Shown here piece by piece: positions 43,615-52,486 of a stretch of 64,000 bases of DNA. Under the pieces are notes generated by a model that worked only from the letters and a program-made list of their open reading frames with translations, made no database searches and was not told where the DNA came from. Every line of letters starts with the position of its first letter. Position 1 is the stretch's first letter. Origin of the DNA: Terriglobia bacterium (GTDB lineage Bacteria > Acidobacteriota > Terriglobia > Terriglobales > Acidobacteriaceae); NCBI GenBank assembly GCA_032252755.1, contig JAVUPY010000042.1:1-64000 (forward strand), in the 5' to 3' direction. Position numbers and translations under genes: made by a program.

Positions 43615-44196
43615 TTGCGAAAGATCTTGTTCTGTCTCGCCTTTGTAATGTTGAGTACTGCTGCCCTTGCGCAGGACGATCCTGCCGTCAAGCATCCCAA
43701 CTGGAATCTCGGTGTGTTCGCGATTGGCGGGACCGGTCTGAGCCAGGACACGGACATTCACATGTTCGGGTTCGGCGGGCGGCTTGGGCGCGTGCTGACC
43801 AATGAGCACGGCGGCGGCGTGCTGCGTGGGAACCTGGAGTGGAACGCCGAAGTACTGCCCTTTTACCAGTTCTACTATCCGGGCGACAAGGCGACGGGCG
43901 GCATAATTAATCCCCTTGTGTTGAAGTACAATTTCACGCATGGGAAGAAGTTGATACCGTTCTTCGAGGCAGTGGGTGGCGCGATCTTCACCAATAAGAA
44001 TTTCCCGCCGGGGGATACGGCGCAGATCAACTTCAATTCCGGAGCCGGGGTCGGATTCAATCTGTTCACGCGGAATAATCGTTCGGTTGCATTTGATGTG
44101 AGAGCGCTGCATATCTCGAATGCATCGATCGGCAACCACAATCCGGGAGTGAATGCCTCGCTCCAATTTACGCTTGGGTATACATGGTGGAAATAG
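43615..44196 (+). CDS. Lipid A 3-O-deacylase, PagL-like
   Basis: An outer-membrane beta barrel that removes an acyl chain from lipid A. After a signal peptide (residues 1-19, ending STAALAQ) come amphipathic strands and, near the end, the PagL catalytic signature LHISNASIGNHNPG (His-x-Ser, then Asn-x-Gly) followed by a terminal strand ending TLGYTWWK, where an aromatic last residue favours barrel assembly. 193 residues. The start appears to be TTG 43615 with AAGAGGA upstream. It indicates a Gram-negative outer membrane with LPS. Confidence 0.8.
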   Translation: MRKILFCLAFVMLSTAALAQDDPAVKHPNWNLGVFAIGGTGLSQDTDIHMFGFGGRLGRVLTNEHGGGVLRGNLEWNAEVLPFYQFYYPGDKATGGIINPLVLKYNFTHGKKLIPFFEAVGGAIFTNKNFPPGDTAQINFNSGAGVGFNLFTRNNRSVAFDVRALHISNASIGNHNPGVNASLQFTLGYTWWK

Positions 44197-44379
44197 AACC
44201 GCAGAGAAATGCAGGTCCTTCGACTTCGCCACGAGCGCGCTAACTACGGCGCGCAAAAAGAACTATCGCGGCTCCGCTCAGGATGACGACGTTTATCGAA
44301 GAACGCGTCCTTCCGCAAAACTCCGCGGTAATTCTTTAGCTTTTGCAGTTCATACCTCACCATTTATCCTTCTTTGATC

Positions 44380-45852
44380 ATGCCTACGCTGATTGAATGC
44401 GTTCCCAATTTTTCTGAAGGCCGTGATAAGGCCAAAGTTGATGCAATTATTGAAGCAATGAAGATGGATGGCGTGTACCTTCTCGATCGCGAGATGGACG
44501 CCGACCACAACCGTTGTGTCATCACGCTGGTTGGCGATCGCGCGCCGATCATGGAAGCGGTGCTGCGCGGGATCGGGAAGGCCGCCGAGTTGATCGACTT
44601 GACGAAGCACCAGGGGGCGCACCCGCGGATGGGGGCGACCGACGTGGTGCCGTTCATTCCCATCGAGGGCGTCACGATTGAAGATTGCGTGCAGATGGCG
44701 AAGCAGGTTGGCGCCGAGATTTGGAAGAGATACCAGATTCCCGTTTATCTCTACGAAGCGGCGGCGCAGCGGCCGGAGAGGACTAACCTGGAGAACATTC
44801 GGCGCGGGCAGTTTGAGGGAATTCGCGACGAGATCGCGACGAACCCGGCGCGGATGCCGGATTTCGGCGAGCCGAGGGTACATCCCACGGCGGGCGCGAC
44901 GGTAGTCGGTGCGCGCAAATTCCTGGTCGCCTATAACGTCTATCTCAATACCAGCGATGTCGACGTCGCGAAGAAAGTAGGGAAGGCGGTTCGGTTCTCG
45001 AATGGCGGCCTGCGGTTTGTGAAGGGCATGGGCATCCCTGTTCGCGGCCTGGCGCAGGTGTCGATGAACCTGACCGACACCGACCAGACACCGATTGCGC
45101 GAGTGTTTGAGTTCGTAAAGAGAGAAGCGGCTCGTTATGGAGTGATGCCGCTGTCGAGCGAGATCGTCGGTCTGATTCCGAAGAAGGCTCTGGAGGATGC
45201 GGCCGAGTGGTTTTTGCAGGTAGAGAATTTCGATTCCTCGCTGATCCTGGAGAATCGGCTGGCGGCGGTGATGGGCGGCAAGATGGCCGTGGGCGGACTG
45301 CGCGCCGGAGTGGAACCATTCATCGAACAACTGGCTGCGCCGACGGCTGCACCGGGTGGCGGAAGCGCTTCGGCGGCCGCGGGTGCCATGGCCGCGGCAC
45401 TGGCGGCGATGGTCGCGGGTATGTCGCGAGGGAAGAAAGTTTACCTCCAGTATGAGGCGCAGCACAGCGAGGCCCTGGCGCGGTTGGCGACTCTTCGAGA
45501 GGAATTGAAGGCCGCGATTGATGCGGATAGCGAGGCTTACAAAGGAGTTGTTGCGGCGTTCAAGGCGGCGAAGGAGAATGCGGCGGCGCAGGAGCAGGTG
45601 AATGCTGCGATGCGAACCGCCACACTTGTGCCGCTTTCGGTGGCGGAGAAGTCGAAGGAAGTGGCCGGAATTATTGAGCAACTTAGGCCAATTACAAACC
45701 CCAAAATGGCGTCGGACCTGACGGTTGCGGCGGCAATGGCACGGACGGCCATCGAAGGCGCGCTGGCGAATGTCGAAATCAACCTGGAAGGCTTCGACGA
45801 TGCGGGGTTTGTCGCGCAGGTTCGGGGAAAAGTTGCGAAGATCTGGAGTTGA
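44380..45852 (+). CDS. ftcD: Glutamate formimidoyltransferase fused to cyclodeaminase (FtcD)
   Basis: A bifunctional enzyme of histidine breakdown: it moves the formimino group from N-formimino-glutamate to tetrahydrofolate and then releases ammonia. The N-terminal transferase (IECVPNFSEGRDKAKVD, HQGAHPRMGATDVVPF, FSNGGLRFVKGMG, about residues 1-300) is joined to a helical cyclodeaminase domain (APGGGSASAAAGAMAAALAAMVAGMSRGKK, about 320-490). No hut genes lie near. The ATG at 44380 is used; a TTG two codons upstream is possible. Confidence 0.92.
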   Translation: MPTLIECVPNFSEGRDKAKVDAIIEAMKMDGVYLLDREMDADHNRCVITLVGDRAPIMEAVLRGIGKAAELIDLTKHQGAHPRMGATDVVPFIPIEGVTIEDCVQMAKQVGAEIWKRYQIPVYLYEAAAQRPERTNLENIRRGQFEGIRDEIATNPARMPDFGEPRVHPTAGATVVGARKFLVAYNVYLNTSDVDVAKKVGKAVRFSNGGLRFVKGMGIPVRGLAQVSMNLTDTDQTPIARVFEFVKREAARYGVMPLSSEIVGLIPKKALEDAAEWFLQVENFDSSLILENRLAAVMGGKMAVGGLRAGVEPFIEQLAAPTAAPGGGSASAAAGAMAAALAAMVAGMSRGKKVYLQYEAQHSEALARLATLREELKAAIDADSEAYKGVVAAFKAAKENAAAQEQVNAAMRTATLVPLSVAEKSKEVAGIIEQLRPITNPKMASDLTVAAAMARTAIEGALANVEINLEGFDDAGFVAQVRGKVAKIWS

Positions 45853-45874
45853 AGCGGGCCGAGACAAAAAAAGA

Positions 45875-45908
45875 CCCACATCTGCTGACTGCGGGAAACG
45901 TGGGGCAC
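45875..45908. repeat. Intergenic hairpin CCCACATCTGC...ACGTGGGGCAC
   Basis: Outer pairs CCCAC/GTGGG, with a partly decayed inner stem. Same borders as the other members of the family, after ftcD. Confidence 0.55.
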
Positions 45909-46043
45909 GGAGTGTCGATGGGGGACACGGAAGTTGTACGAACCTCTTCAGAAACACTGTTTCTGGCCATGGGTTCTACGTCTAAAGAGAGCTGCATCTA
46001 AGGGTAGTGTCAGCTTCCCGGGAGCTCTGAATCGAGTAAAATC

Positions 46044-46991
46044 ATGTCTATGAAGCGGTTCATGTTTTTCGTCATTTTTGCGGTAGTACTCGCAGTCGCT
46101 GTGCCCAGTTTTGGGGCAGCGCTGGGCAGCAATGCCCGCACTGTTATTCCGGAGCACGTTCAGCAGATCATTTCTGTCGATTACCGCGCCCTGAAGAATT
46201 CCGAAACCGGACTGGCCCTGAAGGCCAAGGTCATGCCGGAGAACCTGAAGCAGTTCGAGACGGCGCTGAAGGGCATGAGCATTGATCCGGATAAGGATGT
46301 CGATCAGTTGGCGTTCGTGTCGTACCGGAATAGCAAGAACCAGCTTCGCGCATTTGGCCTGGCACAAGGCGACTTCCAGCCGAAGAAGTTCTATACCCGC
46401 ATGAAGCTGAAGAAGGTTCTGCCGGCGAAGTACAAGGGATCGCTGATTTATAGCACCGGCAGCGGTATGGTCATGACCTTCCTCGATGACAGCACGATGT
46501 TGTTCGGCGAACTTGGAGCGGTTCACGACGCACTCGACACACGCAACGGCGAGGCCGAGAGCCTTGCTTCGAACCCGCAGATCAGTGACATGATGGCGTC
46601 GGTCGAGAGCGGTTCCGTGTGGAGTGTTCTCGACCAGATCGGGACGCAGAACATGATGCGGTCGGCGCTGGGAGATGCTTCGAAGCTTGCTGACTACGAC
46701 ACGGTGAAGAAGCGCCTGCTAGGGTCGCGCTATACGATGGATTTCGCGAACGGCGTGAACTTCAACCTCGACGTCCTGACCTCAGACACTTTCACAGCGG
46801 CAACGATGTCGTCGCTGATCCAGGCCGGAATGCAGATCAAGAAGATGAATGCAACACCGGTTGAGAAGGCCGCCATCGACGCCATGAGCGTCGACTCCAA
46901 CAGCGGCCAGCTTCAGATCCATTTCAAGGCTGACGACCGGAAGTTCCAGTCGTTCCTGCAGTCGGATTTATTTCAGACGGTCGCGCGGTAG
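46044..46991 (+). CDS. Secreted hypothetical protein
   Basis: 315 residues with a signal peptide (MSMKRFMFFVIFAVVLAVAVPSF, residues 1-24). The mature part has no cysteines and reads as alternating strands and helices with patches such as ALKNSETGLALKAKVMPENL, FVSYRNSKNQLRAFGLAQGDF and ADDRKFQSFLQSDLF. It may be distantly related to DUF3352/BamD-type periplasmic assembly proteins, but I cannot assign it. An ATG is also present two codons later. Not in an operon. Confidence 0.72.
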   Translation: MSMKRFMFFVIFAVVLAVAVPSFGAALGSNARTVIPEHVQQIISVDYRALKNSETGLALKAKVMPENLKQFETALKGMSIDPDKDVDQLAFVSYRNSKNQLRAFGLAQGDFQPKKFYTRMKLKKVLPAKYKGSLIYSTGSGMVMTFLDDSTMLFGELGAVHDALDTRNGEAESLASNPQISDMMASVESGSVWSVLDQIGTQNMMRSALGDASKLADYDTVKKRLLGSRYTMDFANGVNFNLDVLTSDTFTAATMSSLIQAGMQIKKMNATPVEKAAIDAMSVDSNSGQLQIHFKADDRKFQSFLQSDLFQTVAR

Positions 46992-47012
46992 AAACACAGT
47001 TTTTAGTTCTCG

Positions 47013-47060
47013 GTTCCCAGTTCCAGTCGAAAGCTATATTCGACCGAAACTGGGAACTTT
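47013..47060. terminator. Long hairpin between convergent genes
   Basis: GTTCCCAGTT (47013-47022) pairs with AACTGGGAAC (47048-47057), and an inner GTCGA/TCGAC can also pair. A short T run follows (47058-47060). Confidence 0.65.
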
Positions 47061-47066
47061 CTTGCA

Positions 47067-47366
47067 TCAAAAATTCTTCATTTCTCTTCCGAGCGCTTTC
47101 AGCTCAGCTTCATTTCGGTGGAACCAGATCCACTGGCCCACTCTCTCCTTCACGACTAAGCCAGCGCTCACCAGGATTCTGAGGTGATGGGAGATGGTCG
47201 GTTGCGCTATTTTGAGGCGGTTCTCGATGTCGCTGGCGCACATTCCGTAGGGCTTATCGATGGAGCACTGTCCACGCTCAGCCAGCATACGGAGGATCTC
47301 TCGTCGATGCGGATCGGCGATGGCGCGCAACCGGATGCTTAGCTTGTCGTGAGAAATTTTGGGCAT
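47067..47366 (-). CDS. ArsR-family transcriptional regulator
   Basis: 99 residues with a winged helix-turn-helix: IRLRAIADPHRREILRMLAERGQ, IENRLKIAQPTISHHLRILVSAGLVVKERVGQWIWFHRNE. Two Cys in GQCSIDKPYGMCASDIE lie just before the recognition helix and could form a metal or redox site, as in ArsR/SmtB proteins. It probably represses a gene nearby; no obvious metal-efflux gene is adjacent, so the target is unknown. Confidence 0.88.
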   Translation of the reverse strand: MPKISHDKLSIRLRAIADPHRREILRMLAERGQCSIDKPYGMCASDIENRLKIAQPTISHHLRILVSAGLVVKERVGQWIWFHRNEAELKALGREMKNF

Positions 47367-47458
47367 CGCAACACGTTACAGGGTTCGAGGTGCATGGGGC
47401 AAGAGAGCGCGGCGTTATTGATTGCTGAGTAACGTATGGAAGCGCCTGTTGCAACGCT

Positions 47459-47815
47459 CTACTGCTTTTGCCACGTGCTATCCACGTCAATTGGGATCTG
47501 GTTCTTGATTGGAATCGTCAGCAGGGTCGGAGCTTCAATTTTGAAGTCGGTAAGAGTTGCGGGGATGGTTCCCGCAATGTGGGCTTCGTTGCCGCTGGTA
47601 GTGACGTGAAAAGGAACATCTTTATATTGCACAGTTTGTCCGGCAAACTGAATTTCCAGGTTGAGCTTTAGATTCGAGGAGTTGATCTCCGATTCGGGGA
47701 ACTGGGTTCGAACGATCACCATCGGGTACTGAGCGCCTCGGGTGACCTGTAGCATGTGGAGGTCGCGGTTGCTGTCGTGTCTTTTGAAGCGATGCTTCGC
47801 TGCGCCTGGCATCAA
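47459..47815 (-). pseudogene. YceI-domain protein lacking its N-terminus
   Basis: 118 residues. RHDSNRDLHMLQVTRGAQYPMVIVR and, after a gap, FAGQTVQYKDVPFHVTTSGNEAHIAGTI...FKIEAPTLLTIPIKNQIPIDV fit the last two-thirds of the YceI lipocalin-like fold (RD-hm...YP, then the tGtf...dF closing strands). The first part of the fold and the signal peptide are missing. The SPOR-protein gene lies immediately upstream. It may be expressed but is probably not functional. Confidence 0.55.
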
Positions 47816-47835
47816 GAAATCAAAAAAACGAAAGC

Positions 47836-47867
47836 CTAGCCCGGCAACGGAGGCCAGAATGGGGCAC
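47836..47867. repeat. Intergenic hairpin with GGGGCAC border (degenerate)
   Basis: Stem of GGC/GCC around AACGGAG, right border GAATGGGGCAC. A degenerate member of the hairpin family. Confidence 0.45.
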
Positions 47868-47882
47868 GATTCTTCGCTTCGC

Positions 47883-48461
47883 TTATTTCTTCACGATTGC
47901 ATTATAGCCATCATTAGCGAGACGGCTTTTCATCGTTTCGGCGTCTTTCAAGTCGGCGAAGGGCCCAATTTGCACGTGGAAAAGCTTGTCATTGCCACCA
48001 GGGGTGACGACGACGGGGTACTGTCTCTTGGCCAATGCCTGTTGCAGCGCCTCGGCATCTTCTTTCTTCGTAACAGCCGCGACTTGCACCACGTAGGAAC
48101 CGCCGGCAGAGACCTGCAGTTCCGGAGCGCTTTGCTTGTTGTCAGACGGCGGTTCGGGCTTATCTAATTTCGGGTCTGTGTCCTTCTGTTCAACTGCTTT
48201 GTAGAAAGACATGTCGGTTTGCGGTTTATCCGCATTGGTCAACGGGCGCACGGAACCATTGGAGGCCGACTCCGGAGTTTGCGCGACAGCCGACGCTTTC
48301 TCCGCTCCGATGAGAGAGCCTTCCGTCTTTTGCGAAGCATGGCCGACGGTGTAGCCGAGGCCAAAAAAGACGCCGCACAAAATGACGAGCAGGAAAAACA
48401 ACCCGAGCAATTTGCCGGCGCCTAATGTGAATTCTGTGTCCTGTTGCTGTTCATCCAACAT
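47883..48461 (-). CDS. SPOR-domain membrane protein
   Basis: 192 residues. One transmembrane helix (KLLGLFFLLVILCGVFFGLGYT, about residues 17-38), a Lys/Glu/Pro-rich periplasmic linker and a C-terminal SPOR domain (GGSYVVQVAAVTKKEDAEALQQAL, PVVVTPGGNDKLFHVQIGPF, LKDAETMKSRLANDGY). SPOR domains bind denuded peptidoglycan, and these proteins (FtsN, DamX-like) act in division. The start is 3 bases from the stop of the SPFH gene, so they form an operon. Confidence 0.88.
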   Translation of the reverse strand: MLDEQQQDTEFTLGAGKLLGLFFLLVILCGVFFGLGYTVGHASQKTEGSLIGAEKASAVAQTPESASNGSVRPLTNADKPQTDMSFYKAVEQKDTDPKLDKPEPPSDNKQSAPELQVSAGGSYVVQVAAVTKKEDAEALQQALAKRQYPVVVTPGGNDKLFHVQIGPFADLKDAETMKSRLANDGYNAIVKK

Positions 48462-48464
48462 GAA

Positions 48465-49256
48465 TTACGCCTTTACCTCACCGGCAGGCTCAGTACCCGC
48501 CTTGATGTTGATCAGTTTCTGCAGGCTGGAAAAGATATCCACCGGGACGGGAAAGACCACGGTCGTGTTCTTCTCCACGCCGATTTCGGTCAGCGTCTGC
48601 AGGTAGCGCAATTGGATGGAAGCCGGTTCGCTTGAAAGCAAACGAGCCGCGTCCACCAGGCGCTGAGCGGCGGAGAATTCGCCTTCCGCGTGAATGATTT
48701 TCGAGCGTTTCTCGCGTTCCGCCTCAGCCTGTTTGGCCATCGCGCGGATCATGTCTTCGTTCAGATCCAACTGCTTCACCTCGACGTTTACTACCTTAAC
48801 GCCCCAGGGATTGGTGTGCTGGTCGAGAATGGTCTGCAGACGCAGGTTGATCTTCTCGCGATGCGCGAGCAACTCGTCGAGGTCAACTTCGCCGAGCACA
48901 GACCTCAACGTCGTTTGCGCGAATTGCGAGGTCTGATACTGGTAATTCATGACTTCGAGAACCGCCCGGCGAGAATCAATGACACGCAGGAAGATGACGG
49001 CCGACACTTTCAGGGTGACGTTATCGCGGGTGATGATGTCCTGCGAGGGGACATCGAATGCGATCTGGCGGAGATCGACGCGCACAATGCGGTCAAAGGG
49101 CGCGAAGACGAGGATAACGCCGGGACCTTTCGGTTCAGGCAAGACGCGCCCGAGACGGAAGATGACGCCGCGTTCATATTCGGCCAGGATTTTGATGGAA
49201 CTCAGTATGTATATGACTACGATTACAACCGGGATAACCCAGGCAAAGCCTTCCAC
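48465..49256 (-). CDS. SPFH/stomatin-like slipin
   Basis: 263 residues. N-terminal hydrophobic anchor (WVIPVVIVVIYILSSIKIL), then the SPFH domain (YERGVIFRLGRVLPEPKGPGVILVFAPFDRIVRVDLRQIAFDVPSQDIITRDNVTL...AVIFLRV) and a coiled-coil-rich C-terminal part (EDMIRAMAKQAEAEREKRSKI). It forms membrane microdomains and commonly sits with NfeD proteins, as here (NfeD begins 92 bases upstream on the same strand). ATG 49256 with a weak ribosome site. Confidence 0.9.
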   Translation of the reverse strand: MEGFAWVIPVVIVVIYILSSIKILAEYERGVIFRLGRVLPEPKGPGVILVFAPFDRIVRVDLRQIAFDVPSQDIITRDNVTLKVSAVIFLRVIDSRRAVLEVMNYQYQTSQFAQTTLRSVLGEVDLDELLAHREKINLRLQTILDQHTNPWGVKVVNVEVKQLDLNEDMIRAMAKQAEAEREKRSKIIHAEGEFSAAQRLVDAARLLSSEPASIQLRYLQTLTEIGVEKNTTVVFPVPVDIFSSLQKLINIKAGTEPAGEVKA

Positions 49257-49347
49257 TGTAAGCCTCCATGGCGCAGCAACTTTTCAGGGTTACTGGCGCG
49301 GATTTTATCGCAGGTTGGGGCCCGAATCACGAGAACTCGGCATTACC

Positions 49348-50664
49348 TTAGTTGGCACTCGCTGGTTGAGTCTTCGGTGCCGGTGTGACCTCCAGCGTAA
49401 AGTCGTGCATGCTGTTGACGACCACGCTCTCGCCGAGCGCGACCGGTTCGCTCGAGACAGCGTTCCAAAGCTCGCCATGAACGAAGACTTTGCCCTCGGG
49501 CGACAGCGGAGTTCGCGCGACACCAACTTCACCGACCAGGCCCTGCTCTCCAGTGACGACCTTGTTTCGGTGCGCTTTAATCGCCAGAGTCATCAGGAAG
49601 ATCGTTATCGCCCCGAGCGGCACGCTGACGCCCAGCGCTGCCCACCACTGAACGCGCATCTCGGGTATAGGGCCATCGACGAGAAGAAGCCCGCCGAGAG
49701 TCAGAGCGATCACACCACCGATCCCGAGAACCCCGTGGGTCATGAACTTGGCTTCGAGGGCAAACATGACGAAAGCGGCAAGGATCAGGACGAAGGACGC
49801 ATAGCGGACAGGCAGGAGGTTCAGGGCGAAAACAGCGAGAATAATCGCGATCAGGCCGACTACGCCGGGAATGACGGCGCCGGGATGGTTGAACTCCGCG
49901 TAAAGCGCCAGCGCTCCCAGCGCGAGTACCAGGAAGGCGATATTGGGATCCATGAGCCAGCCGAGGATTTCTTCACGCAATGTTTCCTTGTAGTCGACCA
50001 GCTGAACGTTGTTGAGGTGCAGGGTCTGCTTAGTCCCATCGAAACGAGTGATCGTGCGCCCGTCGAGCTGTTTCCAGAGGTCGGCAGGATCTTTGGCGAC
50101 AACATCGATGAGGTGATTCTGAAGCGCTTCCTGGTCGGTCCAGGATTTAGATTCGCGGACGGCACTCTCGGCAAGGTCGACGTTGCGGCCGCGCTTGGAG
50201 ACGAAGGAGCGCATGAAGGCCGCGCTGTCGTTCTCGACCTTCTTCTTCATTATGTCATCCATCTTTTCGCCGAGCAGAACGGGGTGGGCTGCCCCGGTGT
50301 TGGTCCCGGGGGACATGGCTGCGATGTCCGCGGCTTCGAGGATGTAGAACCCAGCCGAGGCCGCGCGCGAACCGGTCGGGGTCACGTATACGATCACCGG
50401 GACCTTGGCGGCCAGCATCTTGGAGATGATTCCGCGGGTGGAGTCAACAAGGCCGCCGGGAGTACTCAGTTCAATTAAAACGGCTTCGGCATGGATCTGG
50501 TCGGCATGAGCAATGGCGCGATCCACGAACTCTTCGGTGATCGGGTTGATGGTGTCATCCAGTTTCACCATCACGACCTGCTGCGTCTGAGCAGCGGCGA
50601 GGATTCCGCTAAAAGCGAGAATCGCAATTGCGATTCGAATGAGATATCGGTGCAGGGAAGTCAT
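49348..50664 (-). CDS. NfeD-family protein with ClpP-like serine protease domain
   Basis: 438 residues, full-length NfeD1b type. The signal/anchor at the N terminus is followed by an SppA/ClpP-like protease domain (LIELSTPGGLVDSTRGIISKML, then SRAASAGFYILEAADIAAMSPGTNTGAAHPV, where the Ser in SAGF is the nucleophile and a Lys in KMDDIMKKKV the base). Four transmembrane helices and a C-terminal OB-fold (VGEVGVARTPLSPEGKVFVHGELW) follow. It partners the SPFH protein. ATG 50664 has GGAGGGAA upstream, so the longer frame is rejected. Confidence 0.92.
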   Translation of the reverse strand: MTSLHRYLIRIAIAILAFSGILAAAQTQQVVMVKLDDTINPITEEFVDRAIAHADQIHAEAVLIELSTPGGLVDSTRGIISKMLAAKVPVIVYVTPTGSRAASAGFYILEAADIAAMSPGTNTGAAHPVLLGEKMDDIMKKKVENDSAAFMRSFVSKRGRNVDLAESAVRESKSWTDQEALQNHLIDVVAKDPADLWKQLDGRTITRFDGTKQTLHLNNVQLVDYKETLREEILGWLMDPNIAFLVLALGALALYAEFNHPGAVIPGVVGLIAIILAVFALNLLPVRYASFVLILAAFVMFALEAKFMTHGVLGIGGVIALTLGGLLLVDGPIPEMRVQWWAALGVSVPLGAITIFLMTLAIKAHRNKVVTGEQGLVGEVGVARTPLSPEGKVFVHGELWNAVSSEPVALGESVVVNSMHDFTLEVTPAPKTQPASAN

Positions 50665-50682
50665 GTTCCCTCCAGTACTACC

Positions 50683-50721
50683 CCCACCGTCTCGCCAAAG
50701 AGGGCGAGACGGGCAGGGCAC
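50683..50721. repeat. Intergenic hairpin CCCACCGTCTCGCC...GGCGAGACGGGCAGGGCAC
   Basis: Strong stem CGTCTCGCC/GGCGAGACG with a six-base loop, with the CCCAC and GGGCAC borders of the family. It lies between the TPR and NfeD genes. Confidence 0.65.
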
Positions 50722-50726
50722 AATGG

Positions 50727-52340
50727 CTACGGCATCGTCTGCTTATTAACGACGTCGCGCTTCAGCGCCATGGCCGCGGGATTCTTCGGTTCCAGCGCCA
50801 GTGCATGGTCGGCGCTCTTTTCCGCGACATCAAGATGATTTTCGCGCAAATCGAGCCTGCCTAGCACAATATACGCATCAGCATTGGGCGAGAGTTGCAA
50901 AGAAGTTTCGGCCTCGCGCCGTGCAGTCGCCGTATCTCCTTTGTTTTCCGCGATTCTGGCCAACCCGGTGTGCGCGGCGGGATTGGTGGGATCGCGCATC
51001 ACGGCTTCACGAAACTCGCGGCCAGCATCCTCCAACAGGCCCTTCTCGAGCATCTCGCGGCCGCGGTCGACATGGAATTGCGCGTGCGTCTTGGGATCGG
51101 TATTCGCCAGGTTGCGTTCCATGGCGTTTTCGATTTCCAGCGCGAGTTGCCGGTATGAACTCTCGTCGTAGTTTTCTTTCAGGCGCTCCATGGGCAAAGG
51201 CGCGGCGCTCGTAGAGACCGGGGTCGTGCCAGAGTTGATCCTGGTTAGCAGCTCGCGGCTCTCAATATCGTCGGGTTTGTGCGAAAGTCCCTCGCGCAAC
51301 TGGCGGGCCGCGCCTGCGGAGTCGCCTGACTTGTAGAGTGCGAGCGCCAGGTTGAAGCGATAGTCGCTATCGTTCGGATCGGCCTGAACGGCCTTCTGGA
51401 AATATTCGATCGCGTTCTTGCGCCCGCGCTGTGCCACAACGACCCCGAGGTTGTTCTCGACTTCGGTGAGCGGCAGGCGAGACTCGAGAAAGCGAAAAGC
51501 AGCCTCAGCCTTGTCATAATCGCCGCTGTAGTACTCAGACAACCCAAGAAGGAAATTGGCGTCTCCGGCCAGTGGGTCTGTTCGAGGGATACGGGCCAGC
51601 CAGGCGGCGGCGGAGTCGTACTCGCGATCGTCGTAGTAGCTGCGCCCAAGCGCAAACATGGCCTCGGTGTACCGCGGGTTTAGCCGGACGGCCTCGCGCA
51701 GACGCTTGATCTTTTCGGTGCGGTCGGTTGCGACCACGCCGCGAATGTAGCTCTCGAAAGCGTCCAGGCGAACTGCCGGAGCATCTTGCGTAAATTCTTC
51801 ACGCGTACTTGGAGTATCGGGAGAGATGATCTTCAAGACATCCCAGGCAAGGCCGGTCTCAACTTCGATCAGGCTCGTCAGCGGACCACGGTCAGGCCCA
51901 GTACTCACCAACCGCAAATGCTTCATATCCAGCACATCAGCCGAGCACTTAAACGCTTGCCCATCGTAGTTGTACGTGCCCATCACGACATAGTCGGCGC
52001 CAATTTGTTCGGAGAGTCGATAAAGCGTCGCGCGAGAGGGATGCACCGAGGCAGGGATTCCGGCGCGGTCGAAAGCGTAGTTACGGTCGTCGCGGCTGAT
52101 GACGTTCAGCCGGGTCGCCGCCAATCGTTCCCCGAGAACCTCCGGGAAGGCTTCGCTGATCCACTCCAGCCCTGGAGCCTTCGAATGATTCTCAAAGGGT
52201 ACGATGAGCACCGTTTTCAAGCCGCCAGCGGTGCCCGTTTGCGAGAGGCCGGACTGCGAAGAAAATACGACCAGCAGGCCCAAGAAAATGAGTACGGTTA
52301 GCCGTTTCAAGATACTCGCATTATAGCTGTGTCTCCGCAT
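50727..52340 (-). CDS. TPR-repeat periplasmic protein with a FlgO/CsgG-like head
   Basis: 537 residues. The signal peptide ends LVVFSSQSGLSQ (about residue 33). The first part (VLIVPFENHSKAPGLEWISEAFPEVLGERL...GADYVVMGTYNYDG) resembles CsgG/FlgO-like domains that bind membranes or DNA-independent partners; after it come many TPR helices (AVRLNPRYTEAMFALGRSYY, FLLGLSEYYSGDYDKAEAAF, NPAAHTGLARIAENKGD). It probably assembles a surface or periplasmic complex. ATG 52340 begins the signal region; earlier codons are unlike one. Confidence 0.8.
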   Translation of the reverse strand: MRRHSYNASILKRLTVLIFLGLLVVFSSQSGLSQTGTAGGLKTVLIVPFENHSKAPGLEWISEAFPEVLGERLAATRLNVISRDDRNYAFDRAGIPASVHPSRATLYRLSEQIGADYVVMGTYNYDGQAFKCSADVLDMKHLRLVSTGPDRGPLTSLIEVETGLAWDVLKIISPDTPSTREEFTQDAPAVRLDAFESYIRGVVATDRTEKIKRLREAVRLNPRYTEAMFALGRSYYDDREYDSAAAWLARIPRTDPLAGDANFLLGLSEYYSGDYDKAEAAFRFLESRLPLTEVENNLGVVVAQRGRKNAIEYFQKAVQADPNDSDYRFNLALALYKSGDSAGAARQLREGLSHKPDDIESRELLTRINSGTTPVSTSAAPLPMERLKENYDESSYRQLALEIENAMERNLANTDPKTHAQFHVDRGREMLEKGLLEDAGREFREAVMRDPTNPAAHTGLARIAENKGDTATARREAETSLQLSPNADAYIVLGRLDLRENHLDVAEKSADHALALEPKNPAAMALKRDVVNKQTMP

Positions 52341-52486
52341 TGCCCGGAATTTCTGTAGCACAGTCGTGCATCCTCTTTGGAAATCGAGAGTGGGAGAGCC
52401 TTTGAGGGAAACCTTCGTTGACCGCAAAGGCTCCAACGACTATTCCGCAACCCCCACCGGATGGTTGCAGGAGAACAGGAGAGCCT

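Noticed and set aside
43474-44256. A long minus-strand frame continuing upstream of the small hydrophobic ORF
   Set aside because: It covers the opposite strand of pagL, whose signal peptide and catalytic motif are unmistakable. Only its downstream part (43216-43473) has membrane-protein character.
44350-45957. 535-codon minus-strand frame
   Set aside because: Antisense to ftcD, whose two domains are both recognisable.
48949-50478. 509-codon plus-strand frame over the SPFH and NfeD genes
   Set aside because: Antisense shadow of GC-rich genes with clear domains; the translation is Arg/Asp-rich with no family resemblance.
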